The position numbers and the translations under genes were made by a program. Of a DNA stretch of 64,000 nucleotides, positions 1 through 12,620 are shown piece by piece. The DNA is from Temnothorax longispinosus. Lineage: Eukaryota; Arthropoda; Insecta; Hymenoptera; Formicidae. The stretch lies in assembly GCF_030848805.1 (NCBI RefSeq), contig NC_092363.1:5642001-5706000 (forward strand), in the 5' to 3' direction. The number at the start of each line of letters is the position of its first letter. Positions within the stretch are counted from its first letter, which is position 1. The notes beneath the pieces were generated by a model. It saw nothing but the letters and a program-made list of their open reading frames with translations, searched no databases and was not told the origin of the DNA.

Positions 1-2580
1 ACTTCTTGACAGTCAAGTATCGTATTAACGTTTTAATGTTAATTGTTGATATTACTAAGAATATACGGATTAGTATGGATCAAAGATGCTAATGAAAATT
101 ACGGTATGATGCACATGTCGCGCGAATTCAGGCAAAATGACATTTAGATTTCGTTGATTAAACGTACAAAGGGATGGAGTCTTCTTGCTCCTCAGGCCAT
201 TTACAGGGCGAGGCGGACGGTGTCCTGCACCTGACGTCGTGAGGGTGGACGAAAGGGCTAGAGGTGGTACAAGCGTCAGGAAAGAGCCGAACAAGGAGAG
301 GAAGGTCGGGCTAATTGGATGTCGGAGGCGCAATCTTGTGGTCTCCATTTGTCATTCGGTAGCGCGAGAAACGCGTCCCCCCCGTTACCGTTGGTCCACC
401 TTGTGCTTCTCTATCTTTCGCTTTATCTCCATTTTTCCTTGCCCTTTCCACGCCCTTTCCACGCAAGCTTCCTCTTTCTCGCTTTGACTCACGCGGAATC
501 TATCTTTGAATTCGGCGGTCGCGCCGCTCCGCATGGACGTTGGCTGGATATTACGAGAATTCTGGAGCACCTTCGAACCTTCCTGGAATTCGATCCACGT
601 ATCCCGGAGATCGCGCCAAAAATCCCACGACTGCTGCCGATCCCCCTTCTTGTCGGCGCGCACCCGGCGCACCCCTAGTACGAGTACGAGTTACCCCGAT
701 TGGGATTCGAGAGATACGATCGATTAACAATCCAGAATCTGACAAGAAATTCAATGTAGAGCCAATTAAACTACATCAAATATAATGGCTAAATTATTTT
801 AAATTTTATTCAATATACCGTTATATTGTCATATATATGTATTTTTTTACTTTTGATAAATTTACTATTTAATGCTAGCTACAATGATTAAATCAAGATA
901 TAATTGAAATAAATATAAAATAGTCAACTCTTGTGAACATAAATAGACATACTTTATTGATGGGCACATACGTGGGATTCTTTTTCGTACATCGCGTAGC
1001 GACGGTTTGTTCGAATGGTCGCCGGATATTTCAAGAATCTAGACATTGCCTTTGACTTCCCCGGCATTTAATACACACATAACTCATCTCGCAGCAAAGT
1101 CCTATGACTCTCGCCGTTATATGTTCCACGAACTAATTACCGTCGAAATTTACATGAGCGCGGAACGAAGCATTAAGGTTGACACAAAGGCCGCGTTGTT
1201 GCCTCAACCTTCTCGATTATAGATAAATGAACGATAATACGCTCTGGACAATGAAAATGTCTCGTAAGAGACTTGACATTTCTATAAAAAATATAAATGC
1301 TATGAAAAGAAATTAATGGACCAATATAAACGAATTGATTATAATTAGAAATTTTTATTCGAACAAAAAAAAACGGCGTAAATCTGTTCATGTTCATATC
1401 TCTTCATAGTAGACAGAAAAGCAGATTAATGATAATAAGGGCGATAAGAACTGAACTGAAAACATTGTTTCTCTACGCGAAGTTCCTTTAACTAACTTTT
1501 CTCTCGGCATTAATTGCGGCCAATGTCGTAGGAAATACGCGAAATACGCGCGCGACCGCTTTGAGTAACAATCAACGATAATTGTTCCGTTCTCGTAAAG
1601 TTGTTCTTAGTGTCATTAAAATTACGTCATAATATGAAGCAAAATAGACGTTTACTTACGCTATAGCTGGCCTTGTAATAAGTCGCATTAATCGGGAGAG
1701 CTAGTTGCGCACTTACCTGAAATAAAAAATGCGTTTTATTTAATATTTTTAATTTCATATGTGTATATATATAAATTTATATGCAAAAAAGTATTAGATT
1801 CTGAAATTGATACATAAAACCATTTAAAATGATTCGAATTATTCCACGACAACTGATTTCGAAACCGGTGGTGTTATTTGGTTTGCGCTGCCGGAAAAAT
1901 CAATATCGAGAAGTGCATATATTCGGTATTGCATATTAACTACATTGAAATGGTTGCGCGAAATCAATACGCGCATTCCACGTTTAATAAAACAATTTAA
2001 AACAATTTAAGTTACTGAAGAAATAATGCGTAAAATATCAATATAATTTTTATTTTTTTAGCAAAATGTATATTTTTATACATATTTTGATAATCGCTAG
2101 CGAGATGTAACGTGATGTAGGTATGAATGTGAACATGAAAGTGGAAATTTTCCAAATTTTCATGAGTTACAAATTTTTTCAAAAATCTGTTTTTTTCTGG
2201 TTACTGTTATATTCGTTTATCAATGCTTGCATTTTAATAAATATTAACACGTTCCCAGTTTTTTCGTGTTTCTTCGAGCTATTTCATTAAATAAAAGGAC
2301 ATACATAGACACGATAAAACAGAGAATCAAAGAGAGAAGCTTTAGTTGTACTTTACATTGAGTGATGATAGCTATGTAATTTCTGTGCGATTTGATTACC
2401 ATTATATGTGAGAGATAAGGATAATTCGAACATAACAATCGTACAAAGAAATGGCGTATTTAAGGAGAGTAGAGTGTCGAAAGTAGAATTCTTGGTGAGC
2501 AATGGCAAGCGCCGATAGCACGGACGGCGTGATCAGTCTTCCATTATGCTCGCGTGAACGAGCCTTTATTATCTAAGGAT
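1..2580. other. No gene seen; AT-rich with one CpG block (181-720)
   Basis: Open frames up to 119 codons crowd into the CpG block in several frames at once, which is the pattern of stop scarcity and not of coding. There are small repeats only: CTTGACaGTCAAG at 5-17 and two AACAATTTAA units at 1991-2010. Confidence 0.6.
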
Positions 2581-3955
2581 TTGCTATGAAAGGCGCGAAT
2601 AGGGTCATTCTTCGATTGCTACTACTTCCAATATTTCCATGGCGGTCCCTAAAGAAAAGTGATCTCCAAGACCATCCTTACAAATCAACCTCTTTGTTCG
2701 GAGGACGACTTATCAACGACGATAGACAAGGTAGCGAGAAACTATTTTTTTCTCTCTTCGATCGAATACCCGAAACGAAAAGCGTACGCAGACATAAAAG
2801 CACTCTGTATAACAAATTACGCGATTTGTCTCGACGCAATTTGTCAACGGGAGAAGAAACGAAAAATTGCCCAATTCCTAACCTTTTTCCCCGGAATTCT
2901 ATTTCTGTTTCCTGTCAAATATTTCTTTTCTCAAGAAGAATGTGATTAATAAAATTGATCGTTAAAATTCTCCAGTTATTAGATAATCAACATCCTGAAA
3001 TAATATATCGCAAATTCACCGTCGATCTCGGCGAGAGATTTTTGCAAAGTTTACAATGATAGAAGATGTCGGAAGTTTCACCGGAGTTATATAATTTACT
3101 CAGAGATCGTGATGTTCCGTATTAGGATCGGTAGGATTATCGGCAGTGGATCAGCAACTAACCGTAAGAATTAAGAACCGCCGTTGAATCGAATTCGTTC
3201 TCGAGTTTCCGAGGAGGTACGATAAGACGAGATGGTTTACACGAAGAAGAAAGTCGTCCGCGTCTTCGTGGCTGTGCAAAGCGTGGTCGCGCGCGTGCTA
3301 GCCCCGGTTGTCTATCTTAACAGAAGTCGTGCGAGAGATTAAGCTATCTCTGATAAGAGGGACCAGGTGGTGGGACTGGAGGGACTGGCGGCGGCCAAAG
3401 AAAGAGAAGTAGGAAGAAGAACTATAGAAGAAAGGGGGCGAGAACCTTGCCTACGGGTCTGAAATCCGGAATAAGAAGTTCCGGACTGTTCGAGGCTGCG
3501 GGCTGTTGGTAGGTGATAGCGAGAGGGAAGACGAAGAAGATGGGAGGAGGGAAGGGGGGAAAAAGAGTCGAGGGAGAATGAGAGAGGAGACCGAGAGATA
3601 AATCGAGGACCCGGGGCGACCAGATAAAAGTCACTAACAAGTAACAAAGGTTTCGTCGTTGGGTTGCAAGGGAAGAAAGAGAGAGAAAGGAAGAGAGAGG
3701 AAAAAGGTGTGCTACATATTGGTTCTATCGCCTTCCTTCGTCCGTTGGTCCTCGGAGGTTTTTGTTCTCTTCTCTCGGACTCGCGGAAAAGTCCCTCGTA
3801 GTCTGTTGCAGGAACCAGCATCCGCCAATTTTGAAGTGCGGGTCTCCGAATTGCAATTGTTTCTCACCAGAACCGATCAACTTTATATGCCACTCAAAAA
3901 AACTTTCGAGCTATTATTTGATTGATCATTGGTTATTTAAACTTTGGCATTAATA
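2581..3955. other. No recognised gene; two overlapping plus frames and purine-rich DNA
   Basis: An ATG frame of 119 codons (2586-2945) overlaps a second open plus frame (2659-2949), and neither resembles a family. A 36-codon ATG frame lies at 3232-3342 (Val-rich, begins MVYTKKKVVRVF). From 3340 to 3720 the plus strand is purine-rich, which gives a Ser/Pro/Leu-rich minus-strand frame of 160 codons by composition alone. Confidence 0.55.
3668..3707. repeat. 40-bp polypurine (GA-rich) tract
   Basis: Unbroken A/G on the plus strand, within a broader purine-rich stretch (3340-3720) that also has closely spaced G-runs at 3542-3559. Confidence 0.9.
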
Positions 3956-4283
3956 AAAATATTGGCTTGTATTTTCATTTATCTACATTTATGGAACATA
4001 AGCACAGAAAATAAAATTGGTCACCATACGTCGTATTAATAATTTAAATAAAATACGATTAATTTGTTTCATTATATAAAAACTCTTTCATCTCTATTCA
4101 GAAAAAAAGGTATTTGATATACCTATATAAATGTAATTAGAATATCACGAGAAAAAATACATAGTAACTAGAAAAATATTACTCTTTTTAAATATTTGGA
4201 AATATTATATAATCTGTACTTTGATACAGTCCATGTGTTTACAGTTAATAATCGAATGCAAATAAAGCAAGAAGAAAAATTGT

Positions 4284-4329
4284 GAAAAGAGAGGGAAAGA
4301 GAAAGAGAGAAAGAGATGGGGAAGGGGAG
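4284..4329. repeat. Polypurine GA tract with one interruption
   Basis: A/G only except T4317. The everted repeat at 4354-4370 follows it. Confidence 0.9.
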
Positions 4330-4353
4330 CGAGAGAAAGAGTCATTTGTTATG

Positions 4354-4370
4354 CGTGACCGGCGGTCACG
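4354..4370. promoter_or_regulatory. Everted TGACC/GGTCA repeat, 3-bp spacer
   Basis: CGTGACCG-G-CGGTCACG is a perfect 8-bp inverted repeat around one base. Read as nuclear-receptor half-sites it is TGACC, a 3-bp spacer and GGTCA (everted layout). It follows directly after a polypurine tract (4284-4329). Binding by a receptor is inference. Confidence 0.25.
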
Positions 4371-5131
4371 GGCCAACTGAACTAAAATTGTGGTAGAAAC
4401 AAGGGCCCGCCCAGCTGGCGGTGTAGAAGGTAGAGAAAGTAACTATAAACTTCGGAAGAAACTCCCGCTTGCGAAGAATAAAAAAGACAGAGTTTTACTT
4501 ATCGCGCCTCCGACGAAATCGCGAAACTTGTACCCGCGAACTCAGTGACAAAACGCCGCGCAGTTCTCTCCCGTATAATATCTTCCGCTTCCTTTTCTTG
4601 TTAGAGATACGCCCGCGTGTCGCCTCAAATATATAATTTACTTTAGTTTGAAACATTTCGCACACGGAAGGCCGCACGTGCTGTAACAGAGTTTACGAAA
4701 TCTGCTACATCCTTTGCACGATTCCAATTCCATATTTGCACGAAAAACACTTCGTTATAAACGAAAGTTTCGATTGGCTTTCTGCAGATACTGTCGAATT
4801 TGAGCATATTACGTTTGTAAATTGCATATAGAAGAATATCAAAATCACAGATTTATATAACGCTGTTTTTTCGTTTTACAAATGATTCATTTTTTTACAA
4901 GCGAAAGAAAAGACCCAAGAACATCTTAATATTATAGCCATAATATATCTACTGTAAAATCTTTGCATAAAAATTATATAAAAAGTTATCTGTTTTATTA
5001 TCAAAGGCTGTAAAGATGTATACAAGAAAGGGAAATTCTGTTCAGTCGCGGTCAACGCCGTAACTCTTCTCCTTTCGGTCCGAAGGTTAAAAACGAGCTC
5101 TGAAAGCGCAAGGTCGATGGAGCGACGGTGC

Positions 5132-5139
5132 TATATAAG
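5132..5139 (+). promoter_or_regulatory. TATA-box-like TATATAAG in a CpG-rich block
   Basis: GC-flanked TATATAAG stands in a CpG-rich block (5031-5460), with a GAAG/GTAAGG donor-like site about 35 bp downstream. No initiator motif or open frame supports transcription here, so this is only a candidate core promoter. Confidence 0.12.
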
Positions 5140-5474
5140 GATGATATCAACTTATCTATAACCTGAAGGTAAGGTGGCTGCCGACCTCCCATCGGCTTCG
5201 TAGCCAAGCTCACCTACCTCTCATCTCGCCCGCGCCGATACCCGACCTTGATTGAAAAGCAGATGACGCGGAATAAGGAGTTTTCCGGAGGTCCAAGGAA
5301 AATGTCTTCTACCCCCCCGAGGCTCTCCAATTTCTCAGAAACGTGGAATTTATTTCATTCCCCAAGGTCTGATGTAGGACGAGGTGAAAAGGAAAAAGGA
5401 GATAGAACGGAAGAGGAGACATCCAGAAGCAAGCCTAGGCGATAACCCTCTGCGAAAGACATCTTCCAACCGAC

Positions 5475-5530
5475 GTATATATTATATATATATATAATAC
5501 ATACATACATATAAAACATATATATATTTT
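5475..5530. repeat. TA/CATA low complexity
   Basis: Imperfect TA and CATA units. Confidence 0.8.
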
Positions 5531-8341
5531 GGGATGTAACGTAAAATAGATACGACGCGAATTCTGCCGTCATTTTTGGTAAATGTATGTCGAGATTGCG
5601 GATTGCGTGTAAAACCTATATGCTCTTTGCACGGTAAATTTCCAATATTTTATACACATCGCTCAATTGGTGCGTTATAACGAAGTAGTCATAAAAAAAT
5701 ATTGATATAATTAAAAAACATCTCTTGGACGTTAAAGTGAAATTAATTAATATCGGAAAGTTACGGCTACACGAGCTTTACTTTCCTGGAATATGTATAT
5801 GCGCATGCATGTATACGTATATATTGTATCGACGATGCAGAGTTCATGCCAAGTTATTCAGAATGCTGTACATAAAACTTAAGGCGTGTAAAGGGAGCTA
5901 TCAATTCCGATAAATTTAACGATTTTCGCAGGAAGTACACGGCTCGTGCGCTGGCGGAAGAATGAGAAGGCAGAAGTAGAACGTAACGAAAGGTCTCCGG
6001 GGATTAAATCGATGCTTTACGGTTGCACTGAGGTACTGGAGAACGACGGAGGTGGTTAGTTGCAAATCAAGATTAACGCGTGGTTCGTGTTATGCGTATG
6101 TGAAGAAACTCGGGCCGTGTTTCCCGGAAAAAAGGACTGCTCCAGTCACGTAGATTCTTTACGCGAGGAACAACTCACTACTTCTTTTTCGAATTACCGC
6201 ACAAAGAAGAATCTTTCAACTTGCAAGGAGAGAAAAAAAATAAGTGCGAAATAATAGCGGTTTCTCTGATCGTGACGAACACAGGTCGATACAAATCGAT
6301 TCAACTATTTCAATCAATCGATTACATACATTTCTGCTTTCTGCTGTTTGATGAAAAAAAAGTGGATATATTTATATCTATAAGGGTAGTATAGAAGTAT
6401 AAAGGTAGGGAATACTGTCGCAAAATAATATCTATTCAAAGTACATGTCGCGGCGTTAAGACGTAAAGGAAGTAGAATGGTCCCAGTAGAAACGCGTGGT
6501 ACGAAGTAGGTCGCCGAATGGTTGAAGACAACCTGGTGCTACGTCCACGGAATTACAGTGGTGGTTCGCGTTCACCTAAAGGACTACCCTTTCACGGGAA
6601 TAAACTGGGTGTTGTAAAACCTCAGGGAACGTCGTGAGGAGGTTAAGAATCCACAACGAAAGGCGAGCACGGGTTACGACTGGCTCAACGTGAGACGTTA
6701 GAGGAACGACGCGAGGCAGGGCGTAATGTGGCCCATGTTGGAAGTCGAGACACGCGGTGAACAATCCAGTGTTGATAACCGCACATCGGCGGCGGCATGT
6801 TAATGCCTCGCCACACAATCTCGTCCCGCTGCTCCCACCTTTCGCTTTCAGATCACTAGCAATCACTATCTATATTGGTCGACATCCCTTGAATATCAAC
6901 CTATCGGAAACATGCGGCTGATCTGGAACTATCTCGCCTCTGTGTAACTTCTTTCCACCGCGCGTCATTTTTTAATTATCTGCGCACACATCTCCAAAAT
7001 TTCTTCATAAATGTTTTATGGAATGATATACAAAAATATATTCATTTTTTGCCATATAAGACATATAATACCTGGATTAATTGGTCACTCGGATAAAATT
7101 AATAATTATCGAAATAAGAATTATTATTCTCCCATCCTATATAAGATTAGATATGTGTAACATCCTTATAAGCGGACTGCGTCGCACTGTTCACATCGAA
7201 AGATTGAATTCTTTAAATCGCGCGTAACAGAATTTAGCTTTACGATCGTCTTCGTGGACCCGCTGACCGGAAAACTTCCTGTCGAGGACATAACGTCCGC
7301 GGGCTTTACGAGCCGCGCTTTACCCCTCAAGATTCTTCACGGTGGAACATCGTTCGGGGACGAGGTTCATCGTTGTGCGCTCGTGCGAAGGACGCGTCGT
7401 TACTCTTCATCTGCGAAATGACCTTTAATAGCGATGATGGTGAAATATCGCCGTGGAATTTCTTCGGCGCGAGGGTACACGAAGGGGTGGCTGGCCCTGG
7501 CGCTATTATTTCGTCGGGCGCTTGACAAACGATTACGCGGGCGCCACTTTCACGAGAACTAAGAAAACACTCTCGCTAAATCATAAGAAGCCATTACCGG
7601 AGGCGCGGACGCCGCATATAATACACGGGCATTTGGACGAAGGGCTCGTCTTCAGTCTTTCGTTTTTCGCGGCCCCCCTCCCGCCGCGATTTGTCAAGTT
7701 TCAAGGAAGATACCCTCGTGTTTGTCTTCCTCCTTATGCCCCCTTCTTTTTCCGCACGCCGAACACTTTCGCTCGATGAATTTTGCAGGAGAAAACAGTC
7801 TCGGCGCGACGCGATGCGATCCGATCCTTCCAGATCCAACATAAAAATTCATGAAACTGGACACAAACTTAATGACTTCCACCGCAAGTAATTTATCAAC
7901 CGAGATTTATAATATCTTGGGAAAGAAGTTTCGCTTGTACATCGCGAAGTAATCCCGGCGTAAAAACGTTTAATTATCCCGCTACATGCGACTCGGATTG
8001 ATCTCGACATCGATGCGCGCTACAAAAATAAACAGTGTACGTCAGAAAGCCGAGATTTCGCCGCAGAGGGAAGAATTTCCCGTCACGTTACCGCCGACGA
8101 GTTTTCGGTGCCCAGGGTTATACGGGTTTAACACGATCTACCGATAATAACGGGGTCGTGGCCTCGTATCCACTCGGTTAGCTCGATGCTCGCGCCGAGT
8201 CACGCAACGCTATGTGTCACGCAAGTGCCAAGTATAGCGTGCCCTCGCGACACGACACGGCCCACGACGCCAATTGTCACGGCACGGGGGATCCTTAATT
8301 ATTGTCTTCGGGGGCCGGCCCTCCTCGTTAACGGCGTTGTA

Positions 8342-8376
8342 TCCCTTTCGATGTCGTGCGTGGACGTCGAAAGGGA
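8342..8376 (+). repeat. Inverted repeat, 14-bp arms, 7-nt loop
   Basis: TCCCTTTCGATGTC (8342-8355) pairs with GACGTCGAAAGGGA (8363-8376), with one T.G, around GTGCGTG. The wobble pairs in plus-strand RNA but would be C.A in minus-strand RNA, so an RNA hairpin would favour the plus strand. It lies in the largest CpG-rich block of the window. Confidence 0.85.
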
Positions 8377-8543
8377 AAAAAATCCAGGCCATCGTGCATT
8401 TCGATGCTGATAGCTCGCGCAAGATAATCGTCCGCCCACCTTTTCACTTTGGCCATGACCATCCTTCATGCTACATGAGATGCTATTACGGCACGCTTGA
8501 AGCTTTCGCGATAGTTTCCTCGATCTCCTTGATAACCTTCCAG

Positions 8544-8569
8544 CGCGTATACGGCTTACGTTATACGCG
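8544..8569. repeat. Inverted repeat CGCGTATA/TATACGCG with tandem CGTTATACG
   Basis: Perfect 8-bp arms lie at 8544-8551 and 8562-8569. The right arm overlaps two near-tandem copies of CGTTATACG ending near 8577. This is short and may be chance. Confidence 0.6.
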
Positions 8570-8925
8570 TTATACGTAATTCCCTATTCGTGAGTGCATT
8601 AAAAGCTGTTCGACCGCCAATGGAAATGCACGCAATTGCAGGATGATTGCCGGTAGGTAATCGCGCGCGGGGCGTAGCGTGAGCGAATTAAACCTCCGGT
8701 TAGTTTTAGCTAATGGAGACGACGCTTAGGAATGTTTTATCTCGAAATTAGATGTTTTAACTTGTCAGCCAGAAACGATTAAGAACACAGGGCGGTTTAA
8801 GCCCTTAATGAAGCTGGAAGTCTTTAACTCGGTCACGATGTTTATTCTTTGGATAATTAACAATGTCGTGCATAACTCGCTCACGCTGCCTGCTGCTCGT
8901 CTCAAACCGGATGACTGCATCGGAT

Positions 8926-8954
8926 CTGACACTGACACTGACACTGACACTGAC
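8926..8954. repeat. (CTGACA)n hexanucleotide repeat, 4.8 copies
   Basis: Four perfect CTGACA units and a partial fifth. If translated in one frame this would be a Thr-Asp repeat, but nothing else supports coding. Confidence 0.9.
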
Positions 8955-10447
8955 TGCTCCCATCGGGAGCAAGCCCTCCGCAGGCCTTCCTACAGTCGGC
9001 TAGAATTGCTTTCCACTTACCTCACTGTATTGGCGAGCCCGAACACAGGCAAGATGTTTAACGCTCGAGTTAATCTGCCGACGTGTGATTTAACCTTCCG
9101 GTGAACCGGAGCGTACACGAGATAGCGACATTTGTGCAACGTGGGAAACCACGGATTTGAGCATCTTGTAGAAATTTATATTGATACTAAAATTATCGTC
9201 GTTAAAAATTATATCAAGACGGATCTGTGTTATTCAGTATACTTTGCTATAAATGTGCGTAATCGATAATCTCCCCTAAAGTTATATTGCGACTGCTGAA
9301 AATTAATACAATTATCAGAAATAATTATTAAGTTTGAGCAAGTATAAATATTTCAGTAGGCGTATCTTAAATTTATATCTACGTCAGATAAAAAATCTAA
9401 AAGAATTTAAAGTATAGTTGCTCATTATACTACTGATATTCACTTCCTCTTTCTTCGAAAAGAAAACGAAAGTTTACGTGGACGGCGAAATACGAATAAA
9501 ACATCGGCAACAACATAGCCACGACAGTAACGGCAGTCGCCTGAATATAAAACAAAGATCACTTTGCGATAGCGGACATATGCCTTGCACGAAATGAGCT
9601 ATAAAAACGTCGTAAAAGAGTAACTGTGAAGTTTTCGTGTTTCAAACTGCAAGCTTTGCTTTGCCAATGCCGACTGCTTGCTCTTTGTGATATTTCATAT
9701 TTTTCTTTTGCCCGCTTGCAAATAACACACGCTATGCGTGTGAATCCGCTAAAAGAACTTGTTCTTTAAACTGAATACCAACCGTAAATAAATTCGAAGA
9801 ACGGCGCACGCAAACATTTCGATCTTATCACTTTAAGAAATAATATATTTAGTATCTATATTGAATTGAAAAATTAAACCATCGTATCTACTAATCTTTG
9901 AGATTACTGGGTATATCGATATCATATAACGTTGCATAATTCTAAAATAATTAACTAAATTCAATCAGAGAATCTGCGAGTTTTCTAAAATATTGATCTT
10001 ACGATTTTATTAATCATTTATTCAATAAAATCTTATTTGTATCGTGATACAGTTTTATCTGATGTTATGTAGGTGCAAGGTGTTACAAACTTAAATCGTA
10101 ATAACGTGAGGGATAAAAGAGATAAAAGTTTGAGGAGCAGGGAGTATCGCGAAATTTATGAGCCGTCGCTCCACAGGTCACTGCAGGCGATATTTCGTAT
10201 TCTCGGCATGCTTTTAACGAACTTCCTTCTCCTTATAAGCGCGTCGTTAATAGATAGCAGCTACTAAAAGCGGTCCATGAATACGAATCTTTAGATAAAG
10301 ACAGAGACCAGGATAGGACAACACGGTTTACGAGCTCAAATATATTATACAGGAGATGATAGACATAAAAGAGGCACTCGGAAGAAAGCAAACCAAAAAT
10401 ATATGTTGAAATATGTTTCATCTGACTAAATCCAGAAGAAAGAAAGT

Positions 10448-10499
10448 AAGAGAGAGAGAGGGAGGAGGGGAGAAAGAGAGATAGAGAAAGAAAGAAAAA
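10448..10499. repeat. Polypurine GA tract with one interruption
   Basis: A/G only apart from T10482. It includes a perfect AG run. Confidence 0.9.
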
Positions 10500-11082
10500 T
10501 GGCACTTTATTGCACAAAGATGAAAAAAAATCTTTGTCCCGTGCTAAAGTACCGTACTCGTAAACCGCGAGGAAAAGTACTATTACATATGACAAGCGCA
10601 AACACATTTCCGTTTACACTGTAACTTTTGCATTTTCGGGGCAATAAAATGTGATGTAACTAAATTCAACGTTGAAAAGCGGAAACTCTATTTTTGATGT
10701 ACAGAAAAGAAAATATCGTTAAATAATTATATCAATTTTTTTTAATCTACCTTGTGGTTTAGTTTTAAAAATATTGCAGGAAAAAGACCATGAAATGATT
10801 AATGTGACAATATTTATTTCACATGGAATCTATAATCACTGCTAGAATTAAATTTTGATTAGTCATATTCCTTCAAATAATCTCTGTTAATTGAATGAAA
10901 TATATAAATCTGTCATTTAAATTAGGACATGTGTCAATTTTGCTGAAGATTTTTTGCTAGAAGCAACAAATATAATTTTATTTTTGTCATGATTTTATTA
11001 GCACAGTAGTTTCATAAATGGCGCGTTAGATCGACCAGTTGAGAAAAGACAATGAATATTAACGATAATATCATCGCTATTA

Positions 11083-11336
11083 CGAGTCATGTGTTACTCG
11101 TGACAATGTGGCAACTAGAATTGTCGAAGCGTGACTCGTCTGCGATTCTGGTTAGCTTACGGAATCGTCGCGTAAGACAGGATGTCACGAGCCAATTCAA
11201 TGGCTCGTCACGTATCTCTGCGGTTGCAAAGGGACGACTCAGCGACCCAGACATATTACGTTCCGTATTTATAAACGAATACCGTGCGTGTGTGTATTTT
11301 CTAGGAAATGCTATACGAAATCGATCATCGACTCAT
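11083..11336. promoter_or_regulatory. Cluster of AP-1-like GAGTCA/TGACTC sites and an 8-bp-arm inverted repeat
   Basis: Four related motifs fall within 254 bp: CGAGTCA at 11083-11089, TGACTCG at 11132-11138 (the reverse complement), GACTCA at 11236-11241 and GACTCAT at 11330-11336. An inverted repeat ACGAGCCA/TGGCTCGT (11187-11194 and 11201-11208) lies between them. None is the full TGAGTCA palindrome. bZIP binding is inference. Confidence 0.2.
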
Positions 11337-12620
11337 CTTGACCCACAGTTACCACTTTAGCACAGTAATCGAAGATCATGGTGGCACGTTTTACCGTTAA
11401 AATTGACAAATCAATGAATCACGTTTTACCCTTCGCTCTTCTCGAAGACCGTGCTCTATGATTAGCAAAGATTGTATCTCGCGCATACTTATACTTTTCA
11501 ATCTTCAAGTTGATTGTAGAGAAACGACAAAATTGAATTCATGTGCATACTTGTATAAAGCTTTTACATGGAAATAATAGTCAGATCGTAAAACTTGGTG
11601 AAGTTGACTGAAACGTTTGTTACAATAAATTTCAAAGGATTTATGAGACTGTACTGTGAAGTCACTTGAAAAAGTCGGTCACGTATGATCAAACACTTGA
11701 CTCGTTTCTCCTCGTTTGCGTCAAAGATATCAGAAAGTATTGAATCAGTAGACAAACAAACACTAAAAGTAGTACTGAAAGATTGAGCCGGCGTACGTAT
11801 AACCGCTCGCACAAGAGAATCGTTTGATTTTGTTCCGCTGAGAAAGAGGTTTGGCTTAATGGCGTCATCTTAACTCTCGTGTGACAAAATCCCGTGAAAG
11901 GTGCTCGAGATGAGAATATAAAACAGAAATATGTAGGGAGCTAGGTCCAAAAGCATATACGATAGATCGAGGGAGGGTAGAGAAAAAGGGAAGAAGAGAG
12001 ATGGAAAAGGTCAAGAGCTACTTTAGACGCGCATGTTCAGTATAATGGGGTTCTTTTGACAAAAAACAGTCGATGGAACAGAGGCTGCGTGTGTAAGCCA
12101 CTCGAGGAGTGTCGATCTATACGTATGCTTTCTCGCGAGATGCCCTGCAGCGACGATAAAGCTTTATTATTAGTCGTTATCTCACAGAGAGACTGCATAA
12201 GAAGGGGCGAAGAGAGTGAGATCATGATACATCGTTAGTACACGGTCTGTGATCTACTATACATATTCTCTATTTACACATCCTCAGGGTCTCAATGAGG
12301 TCATTACGACGAGTATCTCATTTTATTGAGATATATGCCGGAATTCTTCACTACAATTAACCGTTGGATCCAAACTATCCGACAGAGACTTTCATTATAC
12401 ACTGCAGATATTATTATTAAGTTTACTAGGTTTAGCTTGCCTTTGAATTAGATAACAATCGATAATCGGCAAATAATTACATTTTACATAACGCCATTTT
12501 TCGATGCTACATAGGGATAAATTTGCAGACTTTTCTTAACTATTTTTGTCCGGTGTCAAAACTGCAATTACTTCAACCTAAATTTGAAAAAGTCATATAA
12601 CACCTGACATATATTCACAG

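Larger units (their letters stand above)
3956..5930. other. No gene seen; AT-rich with CpG block 5031-5460
   Basis: Contains the GA tract, the everted repeat and the TATA-like motif listed separately. Otherwise AT-rich. Confidence 0.6.
5931..9130. other. No gene seen; CpG-rich blocks 5931-6960 and 7181-9130
   Basis: The largest CpG-rich span of the window. Overlapping frames up to 108 codons are open on both strands without any family signature. Contains the 14-bp-arm hairpin and the hexamer repeat. GGGCCGGCCC near 8311 is a short GC palindrome. Confidence 0.6.
9131..12620. other. No gene seen; mainly AT-rich
   Basis: The stretch 11040-11360 is moderately CpG-rich with AP-1-like motifs. A 124-codon minus frame at 10233-10607 is Ser/Leu/Phe-rich because it reads the opposite strand of a GA tract. 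Confidence 0.6.

Noticed and set aside
3339..3821. 160-codon minus-strand frame
   Set aside because: Ser/Pro/Leu/Phe-rich product of reading the complement of a purine-rich stretch; no domain.
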